Positions 11,318-22,212 of a stretch of 64,000 bases of DNA are shown here, in pieces. A program made the translations under genes and the position numbers. Source of the DNA: Silene conica (Eukaryota > Streptophyta > Magnoliopsida > Caryophyllales > Caryophyllaceae). The notes beneath the pieces are model-generated. The model made no database searches. It had not been told where the DNA came from and was given only the letters and a program-made list of their open reading frames with translations. Position 1 is the stretch's first letter, and each line of letters starts with the position of its first letter. The stretch covers positions 24,653,079 to 24,717,078 of the forward strand of contig CM055313.2 in assembly GCA_029255685.2 (NCBI GenBank). The letters run 5' to 3'.

Positions 11318-12266
11318 TCGGGAATAGAGTAAGGATAGAGACCCCCCGGTCGGGCAACCGAAAGGGAAACCGGCTCTCCCTCATCTTAGTTCCCGAGGTC
11401 AATTAGGTGTTGAATAGAAGTTAAAGGTAGAACTATAAGAGTAGTCCATAGACTTGAATGATATTGTTTTGATGCGTATTAAGTTATGCCTTAAGCTGGC
11501 CTCTGAACTTAATACGTAGGTTGTTTGTCGTGTATGGGAACATGCGTTGAGTTTTCGCCTCTGAGTTCCATACATGTCTGTTTGTCGTGTCTGGGACATG
11601 CGTTGAGTTTTCGCCTCTGAGTCCAGACATGTATGTGTGATCGCGTCAGGACATGCTTTAAGCTGGCCTCTGAGTCTGACGAGTAGAACAACTGCACGAC
11701 GGGGCAGTCAGGTTGTCATACCTTACCCGGAGTGCAGGTGTTTGGTGCTAGAACATGCGTTGAGTTTTCGCCTCTGAGTTTAGTACCTTGTGATGTAGTA
11801 GGGGACCATGCGTTGAGTTTTCGCCTCTGAGTTCCTTACTTGTGATAGTGAATTGAATGCTAGTCCATGCGTTGAGTTTTCGCCTCTGAGTCTAGTGTTC
11901 TGTGAAAGCCGGTCCATGCGTTGAGTTTTCGCCTCTGAGTCCTTGCCTGATGTAGTGAACTTGGTATCTAGGTTATGCGTTAAGATGTCGCCTCTGAACC
12001 TTTATACTTGCTGAATGATTTAGTACCTTGGTTATGCGTTAAGATGTCGCCTCTGAACTTTCGTACTTGCCGTGTTATATCTGCTTGCCTTGATGATGGT
12101 ACAGTGTCAGATATGCCTAGTATGTTATCGTTGTTATGTGTTATGTGGTTAAATCATCCAAGGCATTGGATGACTCTTAGTTCGGTTTCATAAATAATTG
12201 GATTGAAAGACCCCCCGACTGGGTAACCAGTAGGGAAACCGGCTCTCCTTCCTATTTGTTTATGAA
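11318..12266 (+). repeat. Hairpin-repeat domain of the C LTR (covarying stems)
   Basis: Ten copies of a 20-23 nt core (ATGCG, loop TTGAGTTTT, CGC, CTCTGA and variants) start near 11486, 11542, 11598, 11653, 11755, 11808, 11867, 11916, 11975 and 12034. Each is flanked by its own inverted repeat: perfect 11 bp around the first (11475-11485 with 11506-11516), and 8-10 bp with a one-base bulge around the second to sixth. The stem sequences are all different. The eighth is weak. Inside the core GCG/CGC alternates with GCC/GGC. Two related larger hairpins bound the array (11318-11396 and 12187-12266), and a plain hairpin TCATCCA/TGGATGA is at 12154-12173. The copy in the 3' LTR is at 19117-20065. 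Confidence 0.85.
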
Positions 12267-12785
12267 GTTAGTTGAGAGCCGTGCATGGTAATCGCATGAT
12301 GGTAAGAGATCAGATGATGAGTTGTTTATGCTTCACATGTTGATATATGTTGGAGTATTCTGTATTGTTTTATATGTTGCGTGTTGTCACAAAAGGTGGC
12401 TAGGAGAACTCTAGTCACTCCCCACTGATTGTGGCGTACATGTTTTCATGTATGTAGGTACATGCAGGGTTGGAGATCAGGGTTACAGGAGAGCTAGCGA
12501 GTGATGATCCCTTCATCAGATGACATACCCGTTTACGCTTAGCTAGACTCTTAGACTTGTTGTTTATGTTTTGGTGCCTGTAGGGATGTTCCATCCCAGG
12601 CGATGTATATATATTCTATTTCCGTACTTAGAACTGTTACTTATCTATTTTGGTTTCAGTTTCAGTTACGTTTCAGTTTAAGACTTCTCGCATGTTGTTT
12701 TATCTTCTAAAAAGTTTTAATTCCGCTGCAAATTTTTGGTACTTTTATGTGTTTATATTTCCGCTTTCGCGAGGGGTTTTACAGT

Positions 12786-12797
12786 TGGTATCAGAGC
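12786..12797 (+). promoter_or_regulatory. Primer-binding site of element C (tRNA-iMet)
   Basis: TGGTATCAGAGC lies two bases after the 5' LTR. This is the usual plant retrotransposon site complementary to the 3' end of initiator-methionine tRNA and would prime minus-strand DNA synthesis. Confidence 0.95.
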
Positions 12798-12949
12798 ATT
12801 ATTGCTCCCGACGCACTCATGTGACCCCCAACCTTAACTTGACCAAATAAACAAATAATGAATGAGAGATGGGTAGATCTAAGGACTTATTTTGTAGTCT
12901 ATTTGTGATTGCTAATTGCTAAGCTAATCCTTATTTTCTCTTTTGAAGG

Positions 12950-15900
12950 ATGGTGAGACCTAGAGCTGCTGATAACATCGTTCTTCAAGCAATTCAGCAT
13001 TTGCTTGAGACTCAGAGACAGCAGGCGGAGAATGTTCCACCTCCTCCACCGCCGGGCGGCGATGCTAATCGTCCGGGTAGCTTTTCCTGGATTGCTTCTC
13101 AGATGTCCCGAAGCCATGTTAGGACCTATGGAGGCGAGGCTGACCCAGTAGCCCTCACAGAGTGGTTCAGAGAGATGGAAAAGAGCTTCACCTTATACTC
13201 AGTCGTTAGGGAGGATAGAGTGCGTTTAGCCGCTCACTTCCTGACACTGGAGGCTGACCGTTGGTGGGCGTTGACTGGACCTACCGCTGTTCTTGACCCG
13301 TTGTTTGATTGGGAGGCTTTCAAAGACAGGCTCGAGGCGAGGTTCTATCCCAAGGAGTTGAGATCGCAGAGGTTGAAAGAATTTATGGATTTGAAGCAAG
13401 GGAAGATGACCGTTCAAGAATTCACTGACAAGTTCAACCAGTTAGCTCACTTTGCATCGAGATTTGTTCGTGATGAGGCTGAGAGAGTGTATTTCTACCG
13501 AGGGAAGCTAGGGCCGAGGATTGAGAGTATGGTTCGTCGTGACTCTACTTCTTTTGTAGAGGTGTATGACGATGCTATTTGGGCCGAGAGCTCTATTCGT
13601 GCCATTGATGCTGAGACCCGTGCCGCTACTTCCAGTTTCACTTCTCACCAGAGATCAGTGTACCAGGGGAAGAGACCTTTTGTTCCTTCTACTTCTTCGC
13701 CTTCTTCTCAGAAGAAGCGTTTTGAGAGGTTCTCTGCTCCGGTAGCTAAGACCACATTTCACACCGACACTGCTTCTACTGTTTGCCGCCGTTGCGGTAA
13801 ACCGCTTCATCTAGGGTTTGATTGCTTCAAGAATGCCTATAAGTGTTATACTTGTAATGGATTTGGGCATAGATCATTTGATTGTCCTGAGAAGAATACT
13901 GTTCTTGGCAAGGCTGCCACTGCTGCTGCAGCGACCAGAGGAGGAAAGCCGAAGGGGAAGATCTTTGTGATGACTAGGGCTGAGGCAGAGGCTCATCCAG
14001 ACATTGTTGCCGGTATCTTTTCTGTTCTTGGCGCTGAGTGCCTTATTTTATTCGATACTGGAGCTTCCTTGTCATTTATATCGACTCAGTTCGCCGACCG
14101 TCTAGCTCTTGAGTCTTCATTGGTTGAGGAGACTTCTATTTCCTTACCTTCTGGAGACGTGTTTTCCTGCTCTTCGTCCCATAGGGATGTTCCTATTGTT
14201 ATTGGTCAAGCCACATTTCCAGCGGACTTACTGAGATTTCCTCTCGAGGAGTTTGACATTATCCTCGGTATGGATTGGTTATCGCGATACCATGCTCGCT
14301 TCGAGTGTCGCGACCAGAAAATCTGCTTGAGGAGTTCTTCAGGAGTTCGTGTTTCCTATAGGGGAACTCGCCCTCAAAGGGGTGTTCGTGTTATCTCTTC
14401 GATGAAAGCTTCTCATCTTCTTAGGAAGGGTTGCCAAGCCTTCCTGTGTGTTGTTACAGCTGCTAAACCATCGCTACCGAAGCTTGAAGATGTAGCCATT
14501 GTTTGTGAGTATCCAGATGTGTTCCCAGACGACTTGCCAGGGATACCGCCAGAGAGAGATGTGGAGTTCACTATTGAGCTTGTTCCAGGTACCGGACCGA
14601 TTTCTAAAGCTCCTTACCGTATGGCTCCGCCAGAGTTGAAAGAGTTGAAGCAGCAATTGGAAGAGATGATCGAGAAGGGTTTCATTAGACCTAGTGCTTC
14701 TCCGTGGGGTGCTCCTGTTCTGTTCGTTAAGAAGAAAGATGGTTCCATGAGATTGTGCATTGACTATAGAGAGCTGAACCGAGTGACCGTGAAGAATAGA
14801 TATCCTTTGCCTAGGATAGATGATTTGTTTGATCAGTTGAGAGGTGCTTCAAGGTTTTCTAAGATTGATCTTCGATCAGGTTATCATCAGATTCCAGTGA
14901 GAGAGGCTGATATTGCGAAGACTGCATTTCGTACCAGATATGGACATTTTGAGTTCGTGGTTATGCCGTTTGGGTTGACTAATGCACCGGCGATTTTCAT
15001 GGATCAGATGAACCGTACCTTCAGCGAGTACTTGGACACATGCGTTGTGGTTTTCATTGATGACATCTTGATATATTCAAAGACCGATGAGGAACATGCT
15101 GAGCATCTCCGATTGATTCTAGGGATTCTGCGCAAACAGAAGTGGTTCGCAAAGTTTTCGAAGTGTGAATTTTGGCTCTCAAAGGTTGCCTTTTTAGGAC
15201 ATGTGATATCCAGCGAGGGTGTGATGGTAGATCCCGCGAAGATAGAGGCTGTGGTTGATTGGGAGAGTCCCAAGGATGTTGGAGAGATCCGTAGCTTTCT
15301 GGGTTTGGCTGGTTATTATCGTAGATTCGTTGAGGATTTCTCTAGATTAGCTCGCCCGATGACTCAGTTGCTGAAGAAGGAAGCCAAATTTGTGTGGACC
15401 GACAAGTGTGAGAGTTCTTTCCAGGAGTTGAAGACCAGATTAACTTCCGCCCCTGTGTTAGCTTTGCCAGAGATCGGAGTGGATTTTGATGTGTATTGTG
15501 ATGCTTCGATGCTAGGACTTGGATGCGTACTGATGCAGAGTGGTAAGGTGATAGCATATTCATCTAGACAGTTGAGAGTTCATGAGGTGAACTATCCGAC
15601 TCATGATTTGGAGTTAGCCGCAGTTGTTCATGCCTTGAAGATGTGGCGTCATTACCTGATTGGATCCCATTGCCGCATTTTCACCGATCATAAGAGCTTA
15701 AAGTATATTTTCACACAGAAAGACCTTAACATGAGACAGAGACGTTGGCTAGAGTTGGTGAAAGATTACGACATCGAGTTGTTATATCATGAGGGAAAAG
15801 CCAATGTAGTTGCAGATGCGCTTAGCCGCAAGACTTCTCACTCGATGAGTGCCATGAGAGTATTGCCCGATGAGTTGTGTTCCGAGTTCCGGAAGCTGAG

Positions 15901-17386
15901 ATTAGAGATGGTGGGTAGTGGTTTTGACTGGTTAGCTGCTATGACTGCCGAGCCGTCTTTATATTGGGAGATTCGCCAGAGTTTGCCTTTAGATGCCGAT
16001 TTCAAGAAGTTCGAGGCTAAGATTTCGAGTGGTGTTGCACCCGACTTGGTGATTGATGCTGATGGTTTCCTTAGGTTCCGTGGTAGGATGTATGTTCCTG
16101 TAGTGCCAAATTTGAGGAAGAGGATCCTTGATGAGGCTCACTTGTCACCGTATTCCGTTCATCCGGGTAGAGAGAAAATGCATAAGGATTTGGGACTTAC
16201 ATTTTGGTGGCCCGGGATGAAGAGAGACATCATGGATTATGTTAGTAGATGCTTGACTTGCCAACAAGTCAAGATAGAGCATAGGAGACCAGGTGGTTTG
16301 CTACAGCCGCTTCCCGTTCCTCAGTGGAAGTGGGAGTGCATATCTATGGACTTTGTTACCGCTTTGCCTAAGACCGTGGGAGGCAAAGATGCGATTTGGG
16401 TTATTGTTGATCGTTTAACTAAGTGTGCCAGATTTGTGCCGATCAGAGAGACTTGGGATATGGATCGTTTAGCCAGGGCTTATATTGCTGAGATAGTCCG
16501 ATATCACGGTGTGCCGAGAGAGATAGTTTCAGATCGTGATCCGAGGTTTTGTTCCAGATTCTGGAAGGCCTTGCAGGAGGCTATGGGTAGCCGTTTGTTG
16601 TTGAGCACTGCTTTTCATGCCGCGACCGATGGTCAGTCCGAGAGGACTATACAGACATTAGAGGATTTGCTCCGTGCTTGTGCCCTTGATTTTCAGAGTT
16701 CTTGGGAGCAGTGTTTGCCGTTGGTAGAGTTTTCTTACAACAACAGTTATCATGCTTCCATTGGTATGGCTCCGTACGAGGCTCTTTACGGTAGGAAGTG
16801 CCGTAGCCCTATTTGTTGGGATCAGGCTAGTGATGTTCGTGACCTTGGACCTGATCAGCTAGCTGAGACCATTGACCGTGTACAGCTCATTAGGAATAGG
16901 ATGAAAGCCGCTCAAGACCGGCAGAAGTCCTATGCAGATGTCCGTCGTCGACCCTTAGAGTTCGAGGAGGGTGACCGTGTCTTTTTGAGGGTGTCTCCGA
17001 TGAAAGGTGTAAAAAGATTTGGCGTTAAGGGCAAGCTAAGCCCTAAGTACATTGGACCTTTCGTGATTGCAAAGAAGATTGGCGCCGTAGCTTATCGTTT
17101 GGACTTGCCTCCTAGCTTGGGCAAGGTTCATAACGTTTTTCACGTTTCCCAGCTCCGCAGATATATTAGTGACCCGAGTCACGTTTTGCCTAGAGAGATC
17201 GAGAACCTGGAGCCGAGTCTTGCTTTCGAGGAGCGTCCCGTGAAGATCCTTGACCGACAGGAGAGGAAGCTTAGGAGCAAGGTGGTACCCTTGGTGAAGA
17301 TTCTATGGCGTTGCGGTGATGTCGAGGAGCAGACATGGGAGACTGAGGCTTCGATGCGTTCTGCGCATCCCTTCTTATTCGACTGA
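12950..17386 (+). CDS. gag-pol: Gag-Pol polyprotein, Ty3/gypsy chromovirus
   Basis: One 1478-residue frame with no stop or frameshift. Gag (residues about 50-220) is followed by two CCHC zinc knuckles (C279-C292 and C299-C312), an aspartic protease with DTGAS at 369-373, reverse transcriptase with FIDD at 702-705, RNase H (D851, E888, D913), and an integrase with a zinc-binding region (about 1064-1104) and D1134, D1195, E1231 in DD35E spacing. A chromodomain occupies about 1427-1478 and in this family directs integration to marked chromatin. The ATG at 12950 lies 166 bp after the LTR, two bases past an acceptor-like TTTTGAAG with an upstream pyrimidine tract and branch-like CTAAT. Gag and Pol share one frame, so no frameshift is needed. 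Confidence 0.97.
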   Translation: MVRPRAADNIVLQAIQHLLETQRQQAENVPPPPPPGGDANRPGSFSWIASQMSRSHVRTYGGEADPVALTEWFREMEKSFTLYSVVREDRVRLAAHFLTLEADRWWALTGPTAVLDPLFDWEAFKDRLEARFYPKELRSQRLKEFMDLKQGKMTVQEFTDKFNQLAHFASRFVRDEAERVYFYRGKLGPRIESMVRRDSTSFVEVYDDAIWAESSIRAIDAETRAATSSFTSHQRSVYQGKRPFVPSTSSPSSQKKRFERFSAPVAKTTFHTDTASTVCRRCGKPLHLGFDCFKNAYKCYTCNGFGHRSFDCPEKNTVLGKAATAAAATRGGKPKGKIFVMTRAEAEAHPDIVAGIFSVLGAECLILFDTGASLSFISTQFADRLALESSLVEETSISLPSGDVFSCSSSHRDVPIVIGQATFPADLLRFPLEEFDIILGMDWLSRYHARFECRDQKICLRSSSGVRVSYRGTRPQRGVRVISSMKASHLLRKGCQAFLCVVTAAKPSLPKLEDVAIVCEYPDVFPDDLPGIPPERDVEFTIELVPGTGPISKAPYRMAPPELKELKQQLEEMIEKGFIRPSASPWGAPVLFVKKKDGSMRLCIDYRELNRVTVKNRYPLPRIDDLFDQLRGASRFSKIDLRSGYHQIPVREADIAKTAFRTRYGHFEFVVMPFGLTNAPAIFMDQMNRTFSEYLDTCVVVFIDDILIYSKTDEEHAEHLRLILGILRKQKWFAKFSKCEFWLSKVAFLGHVISSEGVMVDPAKIEAVVDWESPKDVGEIRSFLGLAGYYRRFVEDFSRLARPMTQLLKKEAKFVWTDKCESSFQELKTRLTSAPVLALPEIGVDFDVYCDASMLGLGCVLMQSGKVIAYSSRQLRVHEVNYPTHDLELAAVVHALKMWRHYLIGSHCRIFTDHKSLKYIFTQKDLNMRQRRWLELVKDYDIELLYHEGKANVVADALSRKTSHSMSAMRVLPDELCSEFRKLRLEMVGSGFDWLAAMTAEPSLYWEIRQSLPLDADFKKFEAKISSGVAPDLVIDADGFLRFRGRMYVPVVPNLRKRILDEAHLSPYSVHPGREKMHKDLGLTFWWPGMKRDIMDYVSRCLTCQQVKIEHRRPGGLLQPLPVPQWKWECISMDFVTALPKTVGGKDAIWVIVDRLTKCARFVPIRETWDMDRLARAYIAEIVRYHGVPREIVSDRDPRFCSRFWKALQEAMGSRLLLSTAFHAATDGQSERTIQTLEDLLRACALDFQSSWEQCLPLVEFSYNNSYHASIGMAPYEALYGRKCRSPICWDQASDVRDLGPDQLAETIDRVQLIRNRMKAAQDRQKSYADVRRRPLEFEEGDRVFLRVSPMKGVKRFGVKGKLSPKYIGPFVIAKKIGAVAYRLDLPPSLGKVHNVFHVSQLRRYISDPSHVLPREIENLEPSLAFEERPVKILDRQERKLRSKVVPLVKILWRCGDVEEQTWETEASMRSAHPFLFD

Positions 17387-17451
17387 GGTATAGTATATAG
17401 ATTTTTATCCGTTCGAGTTTCGAGGACGAAACTTTTTGAAGTTGGGGTGAT
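17387..17451 (+). promoter_or_regulatory. 3' untranslated segment and polypurine tract of element C
   Basis: Between the gag-pol stop and the 3' LTR is a short segment with cgaggacgaaac and then gaagttggggtgat, the likely polypurine primer for plus-strand synthesis, ending at the LTR TG at 17452. Confidence 0.8.
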
Positions 17452-20400
17452 TGTAACAGCCCATATTTTCGTAAAGTCTAATTTAAGCGATTTTAATTAT
17501 TTTAAGTAACAAAATAATATTTTAATAATTTAATTCGGAAATTTTTATGAGATAAAGAAGATCCGTCTTAAGAACCTTAAGTCCTTAAGACGAATACAAT
17601 TTGGCATTTTAATTCTCGACATAAATACTTCCTTGATATCCGTTCTTAAACCCGTATCCATTTAAGCAAAACGGAAAGGACAACCCAATTGTCCTTTATA
17701 AACCCTTTAGTCGACATATGCATCCCCTCAACATCTCTTTTTACAGTAAACAACATTTCCACAAAAACCTCCATTGTTACTCCTTACTTTCAAGCTTTTC
17801 TCCCTCATTTCTTCATCAAATCGCGAAAGTAAGTACATTTTCGGAATCCTTGTTCGATTTCCTAATCATCCATCACTTTCATTTTTCATTTCGTCGACTT
17901 CCAAAAATCGGCTGTTTTGGCTTGGATTCGTTTTTAGGATGTTTAAACCGTTTTCTTTGATTGTAGGGGTTGGTCTTGACGATCCCGACGTGGACTCTTA
18001 CGTGGTAGAGGAGGATCACTTGCCGGAATAAGCTTTAAGGTGACGATAATGAGAAACTCGGCCTTTGTGTGTATATTAGCAATTTATTTGGGTACTTGTG
18101 TTTAATTTCTGATTTTTGAGGAAGTATAATGTTTATTGGACTTAGGAGTATGTTAGGAGTGTTCCTTCTTGTTGAATTCATGCTTGGATGGTGTTTCATA
18201 TGTTAAATCTTCATTTTTTTTTCAGAAATTCATACTCTTAAGACGGATACAAGAATTGGTTGTAAATTGTGTTTTAGATGTTCAATAATCATATTGTTGT
18301 ATGCTTGAGGATTGTTATGGGTTATTTGTGCTGGTAGGATTGAGTTGTTGCTTGAAATCGTTGTATAGCATTGTTTGTCAAAGAATTGGTGAAATTTGGA
18401 GAATTGAAGGAAACCCGTGAATCAGCCTGTTCGTGCTGATGCGCAGGCTGCGCAGGTCTGTGCGCAGGCTGCGCAATTGAGGCGCAGCTGCGCATCCCCA
18501 AAGCGCAGGCTGCGCATTCAGTCTGGAAAACGGGTTGTTTTTATTGTTTTGTGATTGTTTTGGGTGTTTGTTTCCCAATTGTTTAAGTGATGTTTTAGCT
18601 ATGCTTATGAATATATTCGCATGATTTGGCATGTATGTTTAGGCTAATTAAAGTTGACCAAGGATTTCACTAAGTACCTTATACTTAATGTTTTTAATGG
18701 TTGATTGTAGGGTTGTTGCTCTAAGTTGTTCTTCATGCTTAAGTATCATTTCCAAGTGTTTAAGATGATGGCTAGTGGGTAGTTACCAAGTGGTAATTAG
18801 AGATGTTGCTTATCTAGCCTATGTTAGTTATCATTTTAATCATTGTGCCTTGAGTTTATTTGCGAAGAACTTAGAATAGGAAGGGAGCCCAGCCGGTAGA
18901 CCGGCCGCCTGCCAGCCGGCTGGGAGTGCATGTGGGGATGTTTACGAGTAGTAAACTTATCCTAAGCTTAGTAAGAGTCATGGTGGACCTAGTCAAGTGT
19001 TATTGACCCTTAGACTTATGAGATGAAAGTCTTGAGTTAGTCTTTGGTTATTGTTTTTGGTTGTTCTTTGTTGATGTGATTGAGGTCCCCGGAGGATGGG
19101 CAGCATTATATTGGGTTCGGGAATAGAGTAAGGATAGAGACCCCCCGGTCGGGCAACCGAAAGGGAAACCGGCTCTCCCTCATCTTAGTTCCCGAGGTCA
19201 ATTAGGTGTTGAATAGAAGTTAAAGGTAGAACTATAAGAGTAGTCCATAGACTTGAATGATATTGTTTTGATGCGTATTAAGTTATGCCTTAAGCTGGCC
19301 TCTGAACTTAATACGTAGGTTGTTTGTCGTGTATGGGAACATGCGTTGAGTTTTCGCCTCTGAGTTCCATACATGTCTGTTTGTCGTGTCTGGGACATGC
19401 GTTGAGTTTTCGCCTCTGAGTCCAGACATGTATGTGTGATCGCGTCAGGACATGCTTTAAGCTGGCCTCTGAGTCTGACGAGTAGAACAACTGCACGACG
19501 GGGCAGTCAGGTTGTCATACCTTACCCGGAGTGCAGGTGTTTGGTGCTAGAACATGCGTTGAGTTTTCGCCTCTGAGTTTAGTACCTTGTGATGTAGTAG
19601 GGGACCATGCGTTGAGTTTTCGCCTCTGAGTTCCTTACTTGTGATAGTGAATTGAATGCTAGTCCATGCGTTGAGTTTTCGCCTCTGAGTCTAGTGTTCT
19701 GTGAAAGCCGGTCCATGCGTTGAGTTTTCGCCTCTGAGTCCTTGCCTGATGTAGTGAACTTGGTATCTAGGTTATGCGTTAAGATGTCGCCTCTGAACCT
19801 TTATACTTGCTGAATGATTTAGTACCTTGGTTATGCGTTAAGATGTCGCCTCTGAACTTTCGTACTTGCCGTGTTATATCTGCTTGCCTTGATGATGGTA
19901 CAGTGTCAGATATGCCTAGTATGTTATCGTTGTTATGTGTTATGTGGTTAAATCATCCAAGGCATTGGATGACTCTTAGTTCGGTTTCATAAATAATTGG
20001 ATTGAAAGACCCCCCGACTGGGTAACCAGTAGGGAAACCGGCTCTCCTTCCTATTTGTTTATGAAGTTAGTTGAGAGCCGTGCATGGTAATCGCATGATG
20101 GTAAGAGATCAGATGATGAGTTGTTTATGCTTCACATGTTGATATATGTTGGAGTATTCTGTATTGTTTTATATGTTGCGTGTTGTCACAAAAGGTGGCT
20201 AGGAGAACTCTAGTCACTCCCCACTGATTGTGGCGTACATGTTTTCATGTATGTAGGTACATGCAGGGTTGGAGATCAGGGTTACAGGAGAGCTAGCGAG
20301 TGATGATCCCTTCATCAGATGACATACCCGTTTACGCTTAGCTAGACTCTTAGACTTGTTGTTTATGTTTTGGTGCCTGTAGGGATGTTCCATCCCAGGC

Positions 20401-20582
20401 GATGTATATATATTCTATTTCCGTACTTAGAACTGTTACTTATCTATTTTGGTTTCAGTTTCAGTTACGTTTCAGTTTAAGACTTCTCGCATGTTGTTTT
20501 ATCTTCTAAAAAGTTTTAATTCCGCTGCAAATTTTTGGTACTTTTATGTGTTTATATTTCCGCTTTCGCGAGGGGTTTTACA
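17452..20582 (+). repeat. 3' LTR of element C
   Basis: This 3131-bp LTR corresponds base for base to the 5' LTR with an offset of 7799. The only mismatch noticed is C at 18863 in place of T. The palindrome array, GC-rich unit and hairpin-repeat domain are all repeated here. It is followed by the second gaatt target copy. Confidence 0.95.
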
Positions 20583-20587
20583 GAATT

Positions 20588-21346
20588 AATTTGAGACTTT
20601 TTTATTTTGTAAGTTCCAATTATGAGAATATACAAAATCGCCTTGTAAACGGCTATGTTTATATTATCACAAATTCTCGTTTATTACAGATATGAACATG
20701 TTATAAAATTGTGACCAGAAACTAGCTTGCCGCAAATGGAGAGACAAGTGAGAATGGTCTTTTATCTCACAAAACAAGCTTGCGACATGTTTACCGCCGT
20801 GCAAGCGAGACGAACTAATTATATTGTGCGCGGGCATTATAGTATTATACGACGTAGACCACGTAGTACTATGTTATTACACGGTTTTATTAAACACGTT
20901 ACATGCAAGTCGGGCTTATATTATCGTACGTGGCATTACAATATTAATTTATTATACGATGTAGTATTATGTTATTACTTATTACACGATCTTATTGAAT
21001 TCTTGCATGCATGCAGGTGACTGAAGATGGGATCACTGCCGTGTGAATTCATTCTGTTGTTCTATATATGGATTGGCCCTTATGTTTCATGTTATTTGAG
21101 TCGTTTAAGTATTAAACGACTCAAATAGTATCTAACATATGTGGACAGGATAAGAAGACTTAAGAGTTTGTCATTCTCTATACGTTCTTGTTTTCGTCTC
21201 ACTCGTCTATTTAACCTGCTTTATTGTTTAGCGACGAATATATCGATCCCAAACAAGAATTCGGGATTTATTTAGTTATTGGCCTTGAGTTAGTCATGTG
21301 AAAGTTTGATGTATTTCACAAATCACATACACGTGAAATAACTCAT

Positions 21347-21347
<1 letters not shown>
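20588..21347. other. Spacer between chromovirus and LINE, no gene
   Basis: AT-rich spacer with several TATTATACGA-like short repeats and a near-perfect hairpin at 21093-21127. The 97-codon frame at 20727-21020 has no recognisable features. This is the target DNA of both neighbouring elements. Confidence 0.6.
21093..21127. repeat. 16-bp perfect inverted repeat, 3-nt loop
   Basis: Arms TATTTGAGTCGTTTAA and TTAAACGACTCAAATA enclose the loop gta. The downstream sequence is not T-rich, so it does not look like a terminator. Origin unknown. Confidence 0.8.
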
Positions 21348-21392
<45 letters not shown>

Positions 21393-21408
21393 GTTGCTTA
21401 TGACCTAT

Positions 21409-21957
21409 TCAGAACACTGCCTTGGCAATGATATGGGCAGATCTATTTAAAAGCCTAGGACAATGATTAAAAGAAAAACAATGACAACTTGAAACTAACT
21501 TTAAAAGATAAGCTATTGTAGAGACGATATCCTTGTCGATATTGCCGCAACCATTTACTTGCAGAACGAGATTAAGACAATCCGAATGTGCTTCCAAGTG
21601 ATAGAAACCTGCACGAACTGAATCTTCACATGCAAACAACAGTGCCACAGTTTCAGCGTGAATCGGAGAAATGGCCCAAAAACTTGTTGCGCCTTCTTTA
21701 ATTGTTTCCCCATGCTGAGTTTTAAGAATCCATCCTGCTGATGCTCTGAAATCCTTTTTCCAAGCAGCATCACACTTCATTTGTATATGTTGATCACAGA
21801 TTTTAGGACCTAAGATTGATAATGGAAAGTGATTCCTTAGCAAATCCGTTGTCGACATATCTTCTTGTGAAGTGCTTGCAGAGGACAAATGTAGATCCTT
21901 ATTTTTTATGGCAATTTTGAAGAGGTTGTCCGCTGCATCTCTATTAATTTTTCTCAC
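21409..21957 (-). pseudogene. LINE RNase H domain
   Basis: The 182-residue frame contains KCDAAWKK, AGWILKT, AETVALLFACEDSV, EAHSDCLNLV and RSAHIIAKAVF. This matches the plant type-I RNase H fused to the C-terminus of L1 ORF2, with the first Asp, Glu and second Asp of the active site visible. It degrades RNA in RNA:DNA hybrids. The frame is intact here but separated from the rest of ORF2 by stops around 21958-22212. Confidence 0.9.
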
Positions 21958-22212
21958 TGATTCCTGAGAGTTGAAGATCTTGTCATTAAAAATATTTCCG
22001 TTTCTTCCACACCAAATATTCCATAGAGTAGCAATGAAGGTCTAGATTAAAAAATCCTTATCATCCCTTTTTAAGAGGAATGCAATCCAGTTTGAAATCG
22101 AGAGTTGTATAGGGATATGCTCAGCTAATGAAGTTCGTATTCCAAGTGGAGAAGCAAACCAGATGTGGGAAGCCATTGGGCAGTCTCTCAGAAGATTTTC
22201 CAGAGTCTCAGA

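Larger units (their letters stand above)
9653..12783 (+). repeat. 5' LTR of element C
   Basis: TG...CA LTR of 3131 bp, unusually long. In order it holds a TATAAA box (9898), a leader-like segment with a GTAAGT donor (10030), a 21-bp palindrome array (10641-10717), one GC-rich inverted repeat (11090-11125), the hairpin-repeat domain (about 11318-12266) and a T-rich 3' end before the primer-binding site. Short reading frames within it have no recognisable product. Confidence 0.95.
9653..20582 (+). mobile_element. Complete Tekay/Del-type chromovirus (element C)
   Basis: A full Ty3/gypsy element of 10930 bp. Two LTRs of 3131 bp each (9653-12783 and 17452-20582) flank a primer-binding site, one uninterrupted gag-pol frame and a polypurine tract. 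The 5-bp duplication gaatt is at 9648-9652 and 20583-20587. The only LTR difference I noticed is T at 11064 against C at 18863, so the insertion is very recent. The C-terminal chromodomain places it among chromoviruses and its sequence resembles the Tekay/Del clade. All catalytic residues are present, so it may be autonomous. Confidence 0.97.

Noticed and set aside
11486-12056. Repeats with unique spacers, resembling a CRISPR array
   Set aside because: Spacers vary widely in length, the repeats are part of a plant retrotransposon LTR, and spacer ends are complementary to each other. No cas genes; nuclear plant DNA.
12008-12193. Small frames inside the C LTR and similar ones elsewhere in LTRs
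   Set aside because: They run through the hairpin repeats and are identical in both LTRs only because the LTRs are identical; no protein features.
12784-12800. TGGTATCAGAGC motifs as possible tRNA genes
   Set aside because: These are primer-binding sites next to LTR ends; no tRNA cloverleaf surrounds them.
20727-21020. 97-codon frame after element C
   Set aside because: No similarity recognised, AT-rich repeats, no supporting signals.
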